Positions 24,239 through 33,916 are shown, counted from the stretch's first letter. The stretch is 64,000 bases of DNA from Euzebya pacifica (GCF_003344865.1 NZ_CP031165.1:2299910-2363909); one strand, 5' to 3'. Notes: generated from the sequence alone by a model not told the origin. A program made the numbers and translations.

Positions 24239-25465
24239 ATGCAGACGTGCGAGAAGACGTACAAACGACTGCCAGCTGCGCTGCTGGTCCTAGCAATGTT
24301 GCTGTCAGCCTGTGGCAATGCGGAGGAGTCCGTCGCCAGTGACGACGAGTCCGACGATCCGGCCATCGAGGCCCCGGCCCCGTCGGAGGACGAGGCGGAC
24401 GCTGACGCGGCAGCTGAGGAGCCGGTGGCGGAGGAACCCGAGGCGGAACCGGTCGAGCTGATCTACGCCAACTGCGGGACGATGCAGGCGGCCAACACCG
24501 CGCAGACCGCCATTCCGGAGATACTCGGGTTCTGGGAGGACGAGAACTTGGCCGTCGAGGAGGTCATCCTGGCAGGGTCCGGTGAATGCGTCCAGGCCCT
24601 GGACGCGGGCAACATCGACGTCACCATTACGGCCACCCCGTCACTTGCGTCGCCGATTGCCCAGGGGGCCGACAACTTGGTTGCCATCGGCGCATACGTG
24701 GTCGGCAACATCTACACGCCGTTCGTTCCGGCAGAAAGCCCGATTGAGGAGCCGGCCGACTTCGATGGCTCGACGATCGGCGTTGGCTCGCTCGAGGCGA
24801 GTTCGGTACCGATGTTCGTGGCGTTGCTCAACTCGGTCGGATTGGACCGTGACTCCGTTGACTTCGTGCCGGTGGGATTCAGTCCCGGGGAGGTATCGGA
24901 GTTCCTTCGTGCCGGCCGCATCGACGCGTACGCGCAGCATGACGGCGCCCAGGCCGCGCTGCAAGAAGTGATGGACATGCGAGCAGTGACCAACGAGACG
25001 TTCGAGAACGTGGGCTTCCACGTGATCTTCGCGACCAGGCGCGACGTGCTGGAGGAGAAGCGCGAGGCCCTCGTCGGTCTCATGCGAGGCATCGCCAAGG
25101 GCGTGGTTGTTGCTCGTGAGAACCCCGAGGCAGGGGTGGCCATGCTGTACCAGCAGTGGCCGGAGAACCGTCCGACCGGAGTCGCGGACGAGGACTTGAT
25201 CTCCAGTGGGCTGTCTGGCCTAGTGGCCCGCCTAGAAAACATTCAGCCCGTCGACGGTCTGCTCTTCAATGGCACCCGGGAACAGATGAGCAGCCACTTC
25301 GAGGTGCTGATCGCCGCGGAGACCATGCCTGCCCTGGAGGAGCCGATGGACTCCTTCATCGATCGCTTCTGGGATGGTTCCTTGTTGGAGGACACCAACG
25401 ACTTCGACGCCGATCAAATTGCCGAGCAGGCCCGTAGCCTTGTCGTGGACGACTTCCTGCAGTGA
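24239..25465 (+). CDS. ABC transporter substrate-binding lipoprotein, NitT/TauT family (1)
   Basis: Extracellular lipid-anchored binding protein, 408 aa. Signal peptide with lipobox LLSAC, Cys25, then an acidic linker (about residues 30-80, rich in Asp, Glu, Ala). The mature part shows TMQAANTAQTAIPEILGFW and LDAGNIDVTIT, typical of SsuA/NitT proteins. ATG 24239 has AAGGAG upstream. It is paralogous to the 29610 product (both share LMRG and VVARENPEAGVAMLYQ). No ABC core adjoins it; the only one nearby is 30758-32505, so two binding proteins probably feed one translocator. Confidence 0.9.
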   Translation: MQTCEKTYKRLPAALLVLAMLLSACGNAEESVASDDESDDPAIEAPAPSEDEADADAAAEEPVAEEPEAEPVELIYANCGTMQAANTAQTAIPEILGFWEDENLAVEEVILAGSGECVQALDAGNIDVTITATPSLASPIAQGADNLVAIGAYVVGNIYTPFVPAESPIEEPADFDGSTIGVGSLEASSVPMFVALLNSVGLDRDSVDFVPVGFSPGEVSEFLRAGRIDAYAQHDGAQAALQEVMDMRAVTNETFENVGFHVIFATRRDVLEEKREALVGLMRGIAKGVVVARENPEAGVAMLYQQWPENRPTGVADEDLISSGLSGLVARLENIQPVDGLLFNGTREQMSSHFEVLIAAETMPALEEPMDSFIDRFWDGSLLEDTNDFDADQIAEQARSLVVDDFLQ

Positions 25466-25493
25466 CCGCCGCGAAGCGCAGAGAGGTGCAGGG

Positions 25494-26762
25494 ATGAGTA
25501 CCACGCCCCGATCGACTGGATCGGTGGACTTCGGCGCTGTTCTGTCCACGACTCAGGGAATCAACGACCCCTACCCCGTGTACCACCAGATGCGGGAGCG
25601 CCACCCCGTGGTGTGGAGCGAGGAGCTTCAGACCTGGTTGGTCACCAGTCACGAGTTGGTCCGTGAGGTCTACCGCGACCATGAGGCCTTTGGCACGGTC
25701 GGGACCACAGCCGGCTCGAGCATGGACGCCCTCAGCGCCGACGTCCGGGCCCAAGTGCCGACGCTCGTCGCGGTGGAAGAAGCTGAGGTCCTGAACGTCG
25801 CGCCTCCCGAGGTTCACGCAACGCACCGCGCGCTGGTCAGTAGGCCGCTGTCAGTCCGGCGCCTGGAGGAGCGTCGGGACTGGGTGGAGCAAATGTGTGC
25901 AGCGGCGACGGATCGCGTGGTGGGGAGAACGTCCATCGACGTGGTCGCCGACTACGCCACCCCAGTGGCCTATGAGGCCATTCTGGAGATCTTTGGTTCC
26001 CCCCGTGAGCACCTCCCGGTGTATCAACGAACCAGCGACGCGTTCTTCACCTTCATCTCCCACGGGGGTGGAACGCGTGAGCACGCCCTGGCGTACGACG
26101 CGGCGTTGCAGGCGTTCCGTGACGCCCTCGAGGACGTGTACGCCGACCAGCGTCAAAGGGCCGGCGACGACACGCTCATTGCCTCGCTCCTGGAGGAGGT
26201 GGGATCGGATGGCGGGTTCGGGGACTTCGAGCTATTCGTGCTGCTGCGGAAGTTCTTCTCGGCCGGGCATGAGAATTTGATCCACACCGTCGCAGTGGCG
26301 GTGATGGAGCTGCTGCGAAGCCCTGACCAGCTCGCCGAGGTTCGCGACTCCCCGAACCTTGCCGCCGATGCCTACGCGGAGGCGGTGCGGTTCGAGGCAC
26401 CCAACCAGGGGAACGCGCGCATCGTGACCCGGGACATGGACTTTCACGGATGCCACCTTCGAGCGGGCGACCGGGTCATGAACATCAAAGCGGCCGCGGA
26501 CCGCGACCCAGTTGTGTGGACCGAACCTGACAAATTCGACCTGCACCGCGACCAGCACGAACCCGATGGCGGCAGTGTGGCATTCGGTCAGGGAATCCAC
26601 TTCTGCGTCGGTGCGGGCCTGGCACGACTGGTCGGCCCAACCGCCATCAACGCCCTGCTCCGGGCACTCCCCGATCTGGAGTTGCCGGAGGACTTCGAGC
26701 CGAACTGGCAGCAGGTCCCCCTGCGCCGGAAGCTGGCCGACCTGAAGCTCCCCGCTGCATGA
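25494..26762 (+). CDS. Cytochrome P450
   Basis: Soluble bacterial P450, 422 aa. The heme loop FGQGIHFCVGAGLAR has its Cys ligand near 371; the ExxR motif is EAVR; the I-helix shows SAGHENLIHT, where the usual AGxxT has E-N in place of E/D-T. ATG 25494 lies 28 bases after the binding-protein stop. The next gene, an alcohol dehydrogenase, overlaps by ATGA, which suggests hydroxylation followed by oxidation of the new alcohol. No ferredoxin gene is adjacent. Confidence 0.93.
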   Translation: MSTTPRSTGSVDFGAVLSTTQGINDPYPVYHQMRERHPVVWSEELQTWLVTSHELVREVYRDHEAFGTVGTTAGSSMDALSADVRAQVPTLVAVEEAEVLNVAPPEVHATHRALVSRPLSVRRLEERRDWVEQMCAAATDRVVGRTSIDVVADYATPVAYEAILEIFGSPREHLPVYQRTSDAFFTFISHGGGTREHALAYDAALQAFRDALEDVYADQRQRAGDDTLIASLLEEVGSDGGFGDFELFVLLRKFFSAGHENLIHTVAVAVMELLRSPDQLAEVRDSPNLAADAYAEAVRFEAPNQGNARIVTRDMDFHGCHLRAGDRVMNIKAAADRDPVVWTEPDKFDLHRDQHEPDGGSVAFGQGIHFCVGAGLARLVGPTAINALLRALPDLELPEDFEPNWQQVPLRRKLADLKLPAA

Positions 26763-27859
26763 GTGACATGAACACACGGGCAACCGTCATGATCCAGGTG
26801 GGCCCTGGACGCCTTGAACGGCGGGATGTCGATGTCCCGCCGCTGGACGTCGGGGGGCTCCTCCGGATCGAGGCCAGCGGGCTGTGCGGCACCGACCTCG
26901 AGCAGTTCCTTGACGAGGCGGGGACCAGGCGCTACCCGCTGGTGCCCGGTCATGAGGCCGTTGGATCCGTCGTGGCACTGGCCGAGGAGGCAGCGATGAC
27001 CTGGCCCGTGGCTCTCGGCGATCGAGTTGTTGTTGAGCCGTTGCTGCAATGCGGTCGCTGCCGCACCTGTTGCGGTGGCGACGGGAGAATGTGTGTGAAG
27101 CGGTCCGAACTGGGGGCCTACTCGACGATCCCGTGGTCACGTTCGCCGGGACTGTGGGGGAGTTGGGGGACCCATATGTATCTCGATCCGTCGTGTGTGA
27201 TGCACCCGATTCCGGACGACCTTCCCGTCGAGCTGGCCGTAATGACGAACTCATTGGCCAACGCCGTCGAGTGGTCGGTCCAGACTCCAGGGACACGTCT
27301 GGGCGACCATGTCGTGCTGCTCGGCTGTGGCCAACGCGGATTGATGTCGGTTGTGGCGGCCAAGGCTGCCGGGGCCAAGACCGTGGTGGTCACGGGACTC
27401 AGCCACGACCAGCACAAACTGAAGCTCGCCCGCCAACTGGGGGCCGATGCCGCAGTCGATGTCCAGAACGAGGCGCTGCGACCGATCGTGGCGGATGTCA
27501 CTGGCGGGGACATGGCCGATGTGGTCGTGGACCTCACCCCAATGGACGTGGGTTCATTGGGGGTCGCTGTCGAGGTCGCGGCCGATGGTGGGTGCCTTGT
27601 GATCGCGGGACTCAAGAGCGGACGGCCAACCCAGGTTGATACCGACGTTCTCGTGCGGCGGGGACTGAGCCTGCGCACCGGGCTTTCGGCGAGATCCGCG
27701 GCGTTCACCCAAGCGGTGTCGCTCCTGGACGGCCGACGCGAAGCGTTCTCCCGCTTGCACACCCACCGATTCCCGCTGGACAACGTGGTTGGTGCGCTCG
27801 ACGCCCTGCGCGGCAACGCTCCCACGCCGGCCATCAGCGTCGTGGTGGACACCAAGTGA
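26759..27859 (+). CDS. Zinc-dependent alcohol dehydrogenase (MDR family), paralogue of the 3644 gene
   Basis: Medium-chain dehydrogenase of 366 aa. Catalytic zinc motif SGLCGTDLEQF, then GHEAVGSVV; structural zinc cysteines in CGRCRTCCGGDGRMC; Rossmann motif LGCGQRGLM. ATG 26759 overlaps the P450 stop. It likely oxidises the alcohol made by the P450 to an aldehyde or ketone before the ThDP enzyme downstream. The same gene type closes the first operon (3644-4756). Confidence 0.9.
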   Translation: MSDMNTRATVMIQVGPGRLERRDVDVPPLDVGGLLRIEASGLCGTDLEQFLDEAGTRRYPLVPGHEAVGSVVALAEEAAMTWPVALGDRVVVEPLLQCGRCRTCCGGDGRMCVKRSELGAYSTIPWSRSPGLWGSWGTHMYLDPSCVMHPIPDDLPVELAVMTNSLANAVEWSVQTPGTRLGDHVVLLGCGQRGLMSVVAAKAAGAKTVVVTGLSHDQHKLKLARQLGADAAVDVQNEALRPIVADVTGGDMADVVVDLTPMDVGSLGVAVEVAADGGCLVIAGLKSGRPTQVDTDVLVRRGLSLRTGLSARSAAFTQAVSLLDGRREAFSRLHTHRFPLDNVVGALDALRGNAPTPAISVVVDTK

Positions 27860-27890
27860 GAAGCATGTCAACGACGAGGAGAGGTTCAGA

Positions 27891-29519
27891 ATGTTAGGGC
27901 ACGCACTCATCGCCGAAGTCCTGTTCCAGCAGGGAGTGGACACGGTCTTCGGGGTCGTCGGCCACGGCAACATGGCGATGCTGTCGGAGCTGGTGGCCAC
28001 GCACGGGGTGCACTTCGTTGCCGCCGCCCGGGAGGATGGGGCCGTGTCGATGGCCGACGGGTACGGCAGGGCGACGGGTCGCGTCGCATGCACGACGACC
28101 ACGTTCGGGCCGGGGCTCACCAACACGTTGACGGGGTTAACGGAGGCGACGCGGAACGGTACGCCGATGGTTGTCCTGACCGGCGCCACTCCACCTGGTG
28201 CCTGGCACCGCCAGTCACTGAACGAGACGCTGGTCGCCCGGGCCAGTGGTGCGGGCCACCAACTCGTTCATGGGTTGGACACGATCCGACGCGATGTGAC
28301 CGAAGCGGTGCATCGCGCCAAGGAGGAGTGCCGACCGATCATCCTCGCCGCGAGCGAGGAGGTGCAGCACGGCCGCACAGAGGGATTGGAACAAGTTCCA
28401 GCCCGCGTCATGGCCCGCCACGGACACACGACCCGGCCCGACGCGGACTCGTTGGATCGCGCCCTTGGGATCATCGCCACTGCTCGTCGTCCGCTCCTGC
28501 TGGCCGGGCGGGGTGCGGTGCGGTCTGATGCCGGTTCCGCCCTGCGGTCGCTCGCGGAACGATTGGGTGCGCCCACGGCGACCACGCTCCTCAGCCGAGG
28601 CTTCCTCGCTGACGATCCATGTCATGTCGGCACGATGGGCTCGATGTCGTCGCAGGCGGGCGCGGCGGTGATTGCCGAGGCCGACTGCATCGTGGGTTTC
28701 GGAGCCAGCCTGAACCCCGACACGACGTCGAGAGGAACAATGGTGGATGGCAAGCGGGTGGTGCAGATCGAGTTGGACCCCTCACGTGTTTCGCGCCACC
28801 ATGATCCAGATGCCGTGGTCATCGGCGATGCTCGGTTGGTCGCTGAGGAGATGGTGGCCTTGCTCACTGATCTCGGTGCCGAGCCGGCCACGTTCCGCTC
28901 CGACGGCCTAGCGGCACGCTTGCGGGATCATCGATTCGAGGATGAGTTCACCGATTGCAGCGACGGGGAGCACGTTGATCTGCGCACCGCTGTGCTGGCG
29001 TTGGACCGGGCACTTCCGGATCAACGGAGCGTCAGCATCGACGCGGGTCGGTTCATGGTCGCCCCCTCGACGTACATGAGGGTGCAGGACCCGTCGCATC
29101 TGCTGTATCCACTCGCGTTCGGTTCCGTCGGTCTCGGCATGGCGGCGGCGATCGGGGCAGCGGTGGCCGCCCCTGACCGTCCTTCCGTTGCGATCATGGG
29201 TGACGGGGGCTTCATGATGAGCCTGCAGGAGTTCCACACGGCGGTCCGCAACGACTTGGACCTGATCGTGATGGTCCTCAATGACTCGACCTACGGGGCG
29301 GAGTACCACACGCTGAAACGGCAGGGCCATGAGGTGTCCATTTCCACCAATGACTGGCCCGATTTCGTGTCCACCGCAAAGGCATTGGGCGGTACAGGTC
29401 ATCACGTGAGGAACCTCGATGACCTCGCGTCGTTGGCCACGGTGCTGGACGCTCGAACCGGACCGGTGCTCATTGATGTCACGGTTGACCCCGAAGTGCT
29501 CGTCGGGTACGCGGAGTAG
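27891..29519 (+). CDS. Thiamine diphosphate-dependent enzyme, acetolactate synthase/benzoylformate decarboxylase-like
   Basis: ThDP enzyme of 542 aa with three domains: N-terminal PYR domain with the activating Glu E48 in AAREDGAVSMADGYGR, a central Rossmann-like domain, and a C-terminal PP domain with GDGG (437-440) through N464 (VMVLNDSTYG). The family cleaves or forms C-C bonds next to a carbonyl: 2-oxoacid decarboxylation, carboligation, or 1,2-dione hydrolysis. Its place after P450 and alcohol dehydrogenase suggests it acts on a newly formed ketone or 2-oxoacid. ATG 27891 follows GAGGAGAGG; the frame further left overlaps the dehydrogenase. Confidence 0.88.
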   Translation: MLGHALIAEVLFQQGVDTVFGVVGHGNMAMLSELVATHGVHFVAAAREDGAVSMADGYGRATGRVACTTTTFGPGLTNTLTGLTEATRNGTPMVVLTGATPPGAWHRQSLNETLVARASGAGHQLVHGLDTIRRDVTEAVHRAKEECRPIILAASEEVQHGRTEGLEQVPARVMARHGHTTRPDADSLDRALGIIATARRPLLLAGRGAVRSDAGSALRSLAERLGAPTATTLLSRGFLADDPCHVGTMGSMSSQAGAAVIAEADCIVGFGASLNPDTTSRGTMVDGKRVVQIELDPSRVSRHHDPDAVVIGDARLVAEEMVALLTDLGAEPATFRSDGLAARLRDHRFEDEFTDCSDGEHVDLRTAVLALDRALPDQRSVSIDAGRFMVAPSTYMRVQDPSHLLYPLAFGSVGLGMAAAIGAAVAAPDRPSVAIMGDGGFMMSLQEFHTAVRNDLDLIVMVLNDSTYGAEYHTLKRQGHEVSISTNDWPDFVSTAKALGGTGHHVRNLDDLASLATVLDARTGPVLIDVTVDPEVLVGYAE

Positions 29520-29609
29520 CCCCACCGCGAACTCTTCCAATCTTGCTATTTGACAACTAATCCTGGCCTCCGGAGATCCGGGGCCAAGCTGAAAGGACGC
29601 GTGAGTCGA

Positions 29610-30746
29610 ATGAAGTCCAAGTGGATCTGGTGTGGAATGTTGGTATTCGCGCTACTGGCGGGGGCCTGCGGTGACGGTTCCGGCGACGAGGTGGATGACG
29701 GTGCGTCCTCCGATGGCGGCACCGATGAGTCCCTAGTCGAGGAGGTGACCTTGCGTTATGCCCAGGCCGGGACCATGACGCCGACCAACACCGCACAAGT
29801 CGCCATCCCAGAGGTACTTGGCTACTGGGCAGAGGAAGGCGTCGTCGCTGATCAATCGGTGATGCAGGGTTCTGGTGAGGTGGTGCAGGCACTGGACGCC
29901 GGCAACATCGACGTCACGATCACCACCACCGCACAAGCCGCTTCCGCCATCGCGCAGGGTTCACCACTGAGGATCATTGCGTCCTACGTCAACGGCAACA
30001 TCTGGACGCCATTCGTCCCCGAGGACAGCCCGATTCAGGAGGTGGAGGACCTCGCCGGCACCACCGTGGGTGTGCCGAACCTGGAATCCGGAGCGGTGCC
30101 GACCTTCGGGGCACTCCTGGGTACCGTCGGCCTGGGTCTGGACGACGTCGACCTGGTGGCCGCTGGCACGGGCCCCGAGGTCGTGGCGCTGCTCGAATCC
30201 GGCCAGATCGACGTCTACGCGGCCTCAGACGGGCACCAGGCTCTCGTGCAGCGCGAGAAGGACATGCGCGGCATCACCAACGACGCCTTCGGGGAAATCG
30301 GCTTCCATGTCGTGATGGTGGCTCGAGACGACGTCGTCGAGGAACACCGCACCGCCCTCGTTGGCCTGATGAGAGGGCTGTTCAAGGGCATCGTCGTCGC
30401 GCGTGAGAACCCAGAAGCGGGGGTGGCCATGCTGTACCAGGTCTTCCCGGACAACCAGCCGACCGGAATGTCTGACGAGGAGGTCATTGAGGCAGGTCTC
30501 CCAGGGCTACTGGCGAGGCTGGCCAACATTCAGCCGGTGGACGGCCTGGAGGGCAATACGACTGATGAACAGATCAGGGCCCACTTGGAGTTCCTGATCG
30601 CGAACGGGGATCTCGAGACCGATGATCTCGACGGCCTCGTCGCGCAGATGTGGGACCCGAGCTTGCTGGAGGAGGCGAACGATTTCGATCGTGACGCCAT
30701 CGTGGAGCAGGCAGCCACCCTTGAATGGCAGGCCTACCTGCCGTAG
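29610..30746 (+). CDS. ABC transporter substrate-binding lipoprotein, NitT/TauT family (2)
   Basis: Lipid-anchored binding protein, 378 aa, lipobox LLAGAC with Cys20, a short acidic linker, then TMTPTNTAQVAIPEVLGYW and LDAGNIDVTIT. Closely related to the 24239 product along its length. ATG 29610 has GAAAGGA 12 bases upstream; GTG 29601 in frame is an alternative. The ATPase and permease follow directly, so this is the cognate binding protein of that importer. Confidence 0.9.
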   Translation: MKSKWIWCGMLVFALLAGACGDGSGDEVDDGASSDGGTDESLVEEVTLRYAQAGTMTPTNTAQVAIPEVLGYWAEEGVVADQSVMQGSGEVVQALDAGNIDVTITTTAQAASAIAQGSPLRIIASYVNGNIWTPFVPEDSPIQEVEDLAGTTVGVPNLESGAVPTFGALLGTVGLGLDDVDLVAAGTGPEVVALLESGQIDVYAASDGHQALVQREKDMRGITNDAFGEIGFHVVMVARDDVVEEHRTALVGLMRGLFKGIVVARENPEAGVAMLYQVFPDNQPTGMSDEEVIEAGLPGLLARLANIQPVDGLEGNTTDEQIRAHLEFLIANGDLETDDLDGLVAQMWDPSLLEEANDFDRDAIVEQAATLEWQAYLP

Positions 30747-30757
30747 GAAGTCGTGCG

Positions 30758-31627
30758 ATGAATGACGTGCTGACGCAGGACCATGAGCCCACTCGCCGAG
30801 TGAGAAGGGACCCGATGACCGGCCAGACATCACCGACAGGACAGGACGCGCTGGTGCGCGTCAGCGGTCTTGGCAAGACGTACCGCAGCACCACAGGTGT
30901 GGAGACAACCGCATTGACTGGGGTTGATTTTGGAGTCGCCGCCGGCGAGTTCGTGAGTATCGTCGGCCCGAGTGGATGCGGTAAGACCACGCTGATGAAA
31001 ATCACCGCTGGGCTGATCTCCCCAACCGTGGGGACCGTGGACTACCGCGGGACGGGAGGCCCGGTGCGGCCGGGCACGTACGGAATGGTGTTCCAGGGGC
31101 CGGCGCTCCTTCCTTGGCACACCGTGGAGGAGAACATCATGTTGCCGGCCCGGATCCTCGGACTCGACATGGCGTGGGCGCGGGACAGGGTTCCCGACCT
31201 GCTGGAATTGGTTCGGTTGGGGGGGCAGGGCACCAAGTATCCCCGCGAGTTGAGCGGGGGGATGCAACAACGCGTCGCCATCGCGCGTGCGCTGCTGCCG
31301 GACCCGGAGGTGTTGTTCATGGACGAACCCTTCGGTGCCCTGGACGCGATGACCCGCGAGGAGCTCAACATGAGCCTTCAGGCGGTCCACCTCGCCGAGC
31401 GGAAGACGGTGGTGTTCGTGACGCATTCGATCTCCGAGGCCGTCCTGTTGTCAGATCGCGTCATCGTGATGTCGGCCCGTCCGGGAGCAGTCATCGACCA
31501 GGTAGCCATACCTTCGGACCGACCCAGGGATATGGTCAATCTTGGTGAACCACGTTTCCATGAGGCACAGGTGAGGATCCGTGAGGGACTCTCCGGGGCG
31601 GTCGACAGCCAGAGGAGCAACCCATGA
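30758..31627 (+). CDS. ABC transporter ATP-binding protein, NitT/TauT class
   Basis: ATPase of the importer, 289 aa. Walker A GPSGCGKTT, Q-loop FQGPALLPW, signature LSGGMQQRV, Walker B VLFMDEPFGALD, and switch His in VTHS. ATG 30758 follows TAGGAAG; a start at 30815 (after AGAAGGGA) would drop an unconserved N-terminal tail and is possible. It overlaps the permease by ATGA and follows binding protein 29610 by 11 bases. Confidence 0.92.
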   Translation: MNDVLTQDHEPTRRVRRDPMTGQTSPTGQDALVRVSGLGKTYRSTTGVETTALTGVDFGVAAGEFVSIVGPSGCGKTTLMKITAGLISPTVGTVDYRGTGGPVRPGTYGMVFQGPALLPWHTVEENIMLPARILGLDMAWARDRVPDLLELVRLGGQGTKYPRELSGGMQQRVAIARALLPDPEVLFMDEPFGALDAMTREELNMSLQAVHLAERKTVVFVTHSISEAVLLSDRVIVMSARPGAVIDQVAIPSDRPRDMVNLGEPRFHEAQVRIREGLSGAVDSQRSNP

Positions 31628-32505
31628 CGACCGACTCACAGGTCACGACGGCCTCCGCGACCACGGACGCGTCGAATGGGCCCGCCACTTCTGTGGCCCC
31701 GACCAACGCTCCAGGCACGGTCCGAGGGGTCTGGCTTCGCTACGGGGACCAACTCATCCTTGCCTTGGTGATCATTGGCTCCCTGGTAATGGCCCAGATC
31801 GCGGCCACCAACGGGTGGGTGTCGCAGTTCATCCTCCCCAAGCCGACCGACGTCTGGGCCTCCCTGGTGGACGGCTTCACTTCCGGCGTCTACTGGCCCC
31901 ACATCTCCTCGACACTGCTCGGGACGGGACTTGGCTTCGCGTTTGCGGCGGTCGGGGCGATGGCCCTCGCCGCCCTGATGGTCACGATGGAACGGGTCGA
32001 GAACGTGGTGCTCCCCCTCGTCGTGGGATTCCAGTCGCTCCCAAAGATTGCGGTGGCCCCCATCGTCATCCTGTGGCTTGGTTTCGACCTCTCGGGCAAG
32101 GTGGTGATCGTCGGCTTCGTCTGCTTCTTCCCGATTCTGCTCAACACGCTGGCGGGACTGAAGATCCGGGACCGGGAACAGCTGGAGCTGCTGCAGTCGT
32201 TGGGCGCCACCAAACTGCAGATGTTTCGCTACCTCCGGTTGCCGGGAGCGGTCCCCTACCTCTTCGCCGGTTTCCACGTGGGGATCATCTTCGCCCTGCT
32301 CGGGGCCGTGGTCGCGGAGTTCGTGGGCAGTCGTGACGGACTGGGACGCTTCCTGCTGTCGCAGCGAGCCGCCTTCAACGTCGGTGGCGTCTATGCCGTC
32401 CTCGTCATTCTGATGGTCATGGGTCTGGTGTTCCGTTGGATCATGCTGTTGATCGAGCGACGGTTCGCCTTCTGGGCCGAGGATGTCTCGCACCGGAACG
32501 TGTGA
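31624..32505 (+). CDS. ABC transporter permease, NitT/TauT class
   Basis: Membrane subunit, 293 aa. A hydrophilic N-terminal tail of about 40 residues precedes the membrane helices; the ATPase-docking loop is LGATKLQMFRYLRLPGAVPY. It completes the importer with 30758 and binding protein 29610, and probably also serves binding protein 24239. Last gene of the plus-strand block; it converges on the membrane transporter at 32539. Confidence 0.92.
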   Translation: MTTDSQVTTASATTDASNGPATSVAPTNAPGTVRGVWLRYGDQLILALVIIGSLVMAQIAATNGWVSQFILPKPTDVWASLVDGFTSGVYWPHISSTLLGTGLGFAFAAVGAMALAALMVTMERVENVVLPLVVGFQSLPKIAVAPIVILWLGFDLSGKVVIVGFVCFFPILLNTLAGLKIRDREQLELLQSLGATKLQMFRYLRLPGAVPYLFAGFHVGIIFALLGAVVAEFVGSRDGLGRFLLSQRAAFNVGGVYAVLVILMVMGLVFRWIMLLIERRFAFWAEDVSHRNV

Positions 32506-32512
32506 GGTGGCT

Positions 32513-32539
32513 ATCCCTTGAGTCAAGGTGGTCAGGGAT
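32513..32539. terminator. Hairpin between convergent operons
   Basis: ATCCCT (32513-32518) and AGGGAT (32534-32539) enclose the smaller palindrome CTTGAGTCAAG (32517-32527). It fills the 33-bp gap between two convergent stops and touches the minus-strand stop codon. Alternative foldings are possible. Confidence 0.45.
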
Positions 32540-33915
32540 CAGCTGCCAATCCAGCCGCTCGCCAGGGCAAGGACGCTGACGAGCAGCCATGAGCGAATGC
32601 CGAAACCAAGATTTCCGACAGCGACCGACGCGGGGGTCACTCCGCAGAGGCGCGCCGAGAGGTTCACCACCCCGCTGAAGGGGGAGGCGGCGGTCGCCCC
32701 GGTCGCCCCTCCCAGCAGGGCGACTCCCAACCAGGTCGGATCGATCCCGATCGCGCCGGGGTCGATCACCTTCAATAGCAGCACGACCACGATCAATGGA
32801 TGCAGCCCGGCCGGCATGCAGAGCAACGGCATCGCGGACAGGAGCAGGAGCGCGCCTGGGCCGCCAATCCCGCCGAGCAACGAACCAAGCTGTTCCAGGT
32901 AGCCGGCACTCTCGAGCGCAGCCGAGAAGAATCCAACGGCCAGCAGCATGGCCATCTGGGAATCCACGCTCAACAGCTCTTGGTGCAACAGCCGGAGGGT
33001 GGTTCCCGCGGCCGCTCGAACTCGGTGGGTCAGCGCCGACCAGATGGCCACGAAGGGGAGGACGAGCACGATGATCGCGTCGATGATGGTCAGCCCGCCC
33101 ACTCTCCAAGCCACCAGGATCGCGGCGACGAAGCTGAACATCGTGAGACTGACCTGCCACAGGCCTGTGGACGGCTCAGCTCCTCCGGGGTGGGGGCCGT
33201 CAGCCGGCGGGACACAGTGGCCAGCCGCGGCGGATCGGCGAGACGCCGCGGACGCGACCCAGTCCACGCACCAGATACCCAGGACCACGAGGAAGCTGGT
33301 CGCGATCATCGTCGGAGGAGCGGCGCCGACCTCGGTGAGCACGACGGTGAACATGGCGCTGACGGGTGACCATTGCATGGCGAGCACGAACCCCCGCGTC
33401 AGTGCCTGGGCCTCGTGCCCCGGACGCCGTCGAAGGGCGTCGACGTTGGCGTGAACGACCGGTACGGCGCCGATGTTGACGAGGGAGGCGAGCGCCAGGG
33501 TGCTCCCCGACATGGCGGCATATGTTCGCCGAGGACTGCTGGTACTCCCGGTGAGTACGGACCCAAGGCCCTGACTGTCCGCAACCAGGCGGAAGGGGAC
33601 GCTGATCGTCGGGGCGAGCACCAGCAGAACCACGATGTCCAAGAGGTCCCCGAAGCCCAGGAGGGCAGCGGTACCTGTCGACGGGTTGAACGCGATCACC
33701 GCCACGCCCGTGACGGTGAGGACCGTCGCCAAGGCACGGTAGAGGCGTTCGCTGAACGGCAGTGTGGCCGCAACGCCAAGCACCGCGGCCACGGCGCGCA
33801 GCGTGGCCGCGGGGCCCGGCGGCATCACAATCGATACGACATACGCCGCCAAAATGGTGGCTTTGACACCTGTGAGAAGATGCTGAAGGCGGACCCGACG
33901 GGCACCCAGCGGCAC
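32539..33915 (-). CDS. Multi-pass membrane protein, putative transporter
   Basis: Polytopic membrane protein of 458 aa with roughly ten to twelve hydrophobic helices and short Pro/Gly-rich re-entrant-like segments (LLGGATGATAASPFSG, QWSPVSAMFTVVL). The symmetry of two halves is reminiscent of ion-transporter (IT) superfamily carriers such as DctM or ArsB types, but I cannot name the family. GTG 33915 begins one base after the LLM stop and has GGGGA upstream; the annotated frame could start at TTG 33951. Last gene of the minus operon, so it may import the substrate or export an intermediate. Confidence 0.75.
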   Translation of the reverse strand: MPLGARRVRLQHLLTGVKATILAAYVVSIVMPPGPAATLRAVAAVLGVAATLPFSERLYRALATVLTVTGVAVIAFNPSTGTAALLGFGDLLDIVVLLVLAPTISVPFRLVADSQGLGSVLTGSTSSPRRTYAAMSGSTLALASLVNIGAVPVVHANVDALRRRPGHEAQALTRGFVLAMQWSPVSAMFTVVLTEVGAAPPTMIATSFLVVLGIWCVDWVASAASRRSAAAGHCVPPADGPHPGGAEPSTGLWQVSLTMFSFVAAILVAWRVGGLTIIDAIIVLVLPFVAIWSALTHRVRAAAGTTLRLLHQELLSVDSQMAMLLAVGFFSAALESAGYLEQLGSLLGGIGGPGALLLLSAMPLLCMPAGLHPLIVVVLLLKVIDPGAIGIDPTWLGVALLGGATGATAASPFSGVVNLSARLCGVTPASVAVGNLGFGIRSWLLVSVLALASGWIGS

Positions 33916-33916
33916 C

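Noticed and set aside
29537-29562. Possible fifth operator before 29610 (GCTATTTGACAACTAAT)
   Set aside because: It resembles the palindrome only if about three bases are deleted; symmetry is lost.
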